NCBI GenBank assembly: GCA_037127315.1
Contig: JBBBDQ010000191.1
Span: 16,415,001-16,479,000 of the forward strand
Direction of reading: 5' to 3'
Source: Ascarosepion bandense
Lineage: Eukaryota > Mollusca > Cephalopoda > Sepiida > Sepiidae
Length of the DNA stretch: 64,000 nt
Part shown: positions 63,482 to 64,000 of the stretch, one piece after another
Numbering within the stretch: the stretch's first letter is position 1
How the letters are laid out: the number at the start of each line of letters is the position of its first letter
Translations under genes and position numbers: made by a program
The notes under the pieces: generated by a model
Databases searched by the model: none
Told to the model about the DNA's origin: nothing
The model's input: the letters and a program-made list of their open reading frames with translations, nothing else

Positions 63482-63910
63482 TGTCGCTGTCTTTCAACTC
63501 ATTCATACAAACTTGTCATAGAAGCGGTCGCAAATGAAGAAAAAAAGTGATCTTTCATTACAACGCACCGTGTCACAAGTCGATCGAAACGATGGCAAAA
63601 CTACATCTACTGCACTTCGAATTGCTTCTGCGTCTACCCTATTCTCTAAATATGGCCCTCAGCGACTACTGGCTGTTTGCAGACCCTAAAAGAATGCACC
63701 AAGGAAAGAGATTTGGCTCCAATGAGGAAGTGGTATCGAAAATTAAGAAGTATTTTGAAGCCAAAGACAAATCGTTCTACAAAAAAGGCATCGGATTGTT
63801 ACAGGAGCGTTGGAATCAATGTATCACCCTAGAAGGAAACTAGATTGATGAATAATATCGAATTTTGTCTAAAAGTTGTTTTATTAATTAGACCCGGGAT
63901 TTATTGAGTG
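63482..63910 (+). pseudogene. Mariner transposase C-terminus
   Basis: An open 98-codon frame (63,547-63,843) with upstream homology. 'IFHYNAPCHKSIETMAKLHL' corresponds to the HQDNAP box, but the second catalytic Asp is lost. Then come 'MALSDYWLFADPKRMHQGKR' (third Asp kept), 'FGSNEEVVSKIKKYFEAKDK' and 'YKKGIGLLQERWNQCITLEG'. A TAG follows where related copies continue a few residues. The 3' end with 'aaaagttgttttattaatta' and 'tttattgagtgatg' matches the copy at 17,344. N-terminal two thirds absent. Confidence 0.88.
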
Positions 63911-64000
63911 ATGTGTTATGTGAAATCCTTATCATTTGCTTCTAATTTTGGAAAAAATAAAGCCTTATCAATTAATATTTTATTACAAATCTTTTTTAAT

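Overview
This is repeat-dominated nuclear DNA from an animal. It is most likely a cephalopod mollusc, probably an octopus. The evidence is repeat content only: about twenty copies or pieces of one tRNA-derived SINE with a shared 3' tail, two further tRNA-derived SINE families, several decayed LINE families, mariner transposases, Penelope-like retroelements, and abundant GATA/TATC and CA/TA microsatellites. I found no convincing host protein-coding exon, rRNA or canonical tRNA gene, and nothing bacterial or CRISPR-like. The species assignment is inference.

Layout. 1-5.3 kb: LINE tails, a duplicated ~290-bp block and a SINE. 5.3-8.4 kb: three minus-strand fragments of an endonuclease/reverse-transcriptase LINE (called LINE-A here). 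8.5-9.6 kb: a pyrimidine-rich tract. 9.6-13.6 kb: a composite insertion with a perfect 23-bp target-site duplication, a hammerhead-like motif, a 54-bp-arm hairpin and SINEs. 13.8-17.3 kb: nested LINE-A copies. 17.3-18.4 kb: mariner and SINE. 19.7-20.6 kb: another LINE-A copy, preceded by a purine-rich tract. 21.5-23.2 kb: a different LINE (LINE-C) whose 3' end is duplicated in tandem. 25.6-29.3 kb: minisatellite, LINE and mariner remnants. 30-32 kb: SINEs and the longest plausible coding remnant, the C-terminal half of a Penelope-like protein with a GIY-YIG-type domain. 35.8 and 45.9 kb: two copies of a small tRNA-derived SINE carrying a hammerhead ribozyme. 36.5-37.2 kb: inverted repeats with hammerhead-like cores. 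38.8-39.7 kb: a large TATC array. 42.7-43.6 kb: a 24-bp minisatellite. 43.9-44.4 kb: a SINE split by an LTR-like insert. 46.1-47.6 kb: a mariner with long inverted repeats. 47.6-50.7 kb: a nearly complete Penelope-like element flanked by inverted terminal repeats that each hold a hammerhead. 52.1-53.1 kb: a higher-order GATA array. 53.5-64 kb: SINEs, LINE tails, a hairpin with a hammerhead-like core, and a mariner C-terminus.

How the parts relate. LINE-A, the jockey/CR1-like LINE-B, LINE-C, mariner and Penelope-like elements are the autonomous (now defective) families. SINE-A, SINE-B and SINE-C are non-autonomous passengers. The recurring theme is self-cleaving RNA. Hammerhead-like cores occur in Penelope terminal repeats, in a tRNA-headed SINE and in inverted-repeat hairpins. 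Transposon family names such as SINE-A or LINE-B are local labels for this window.
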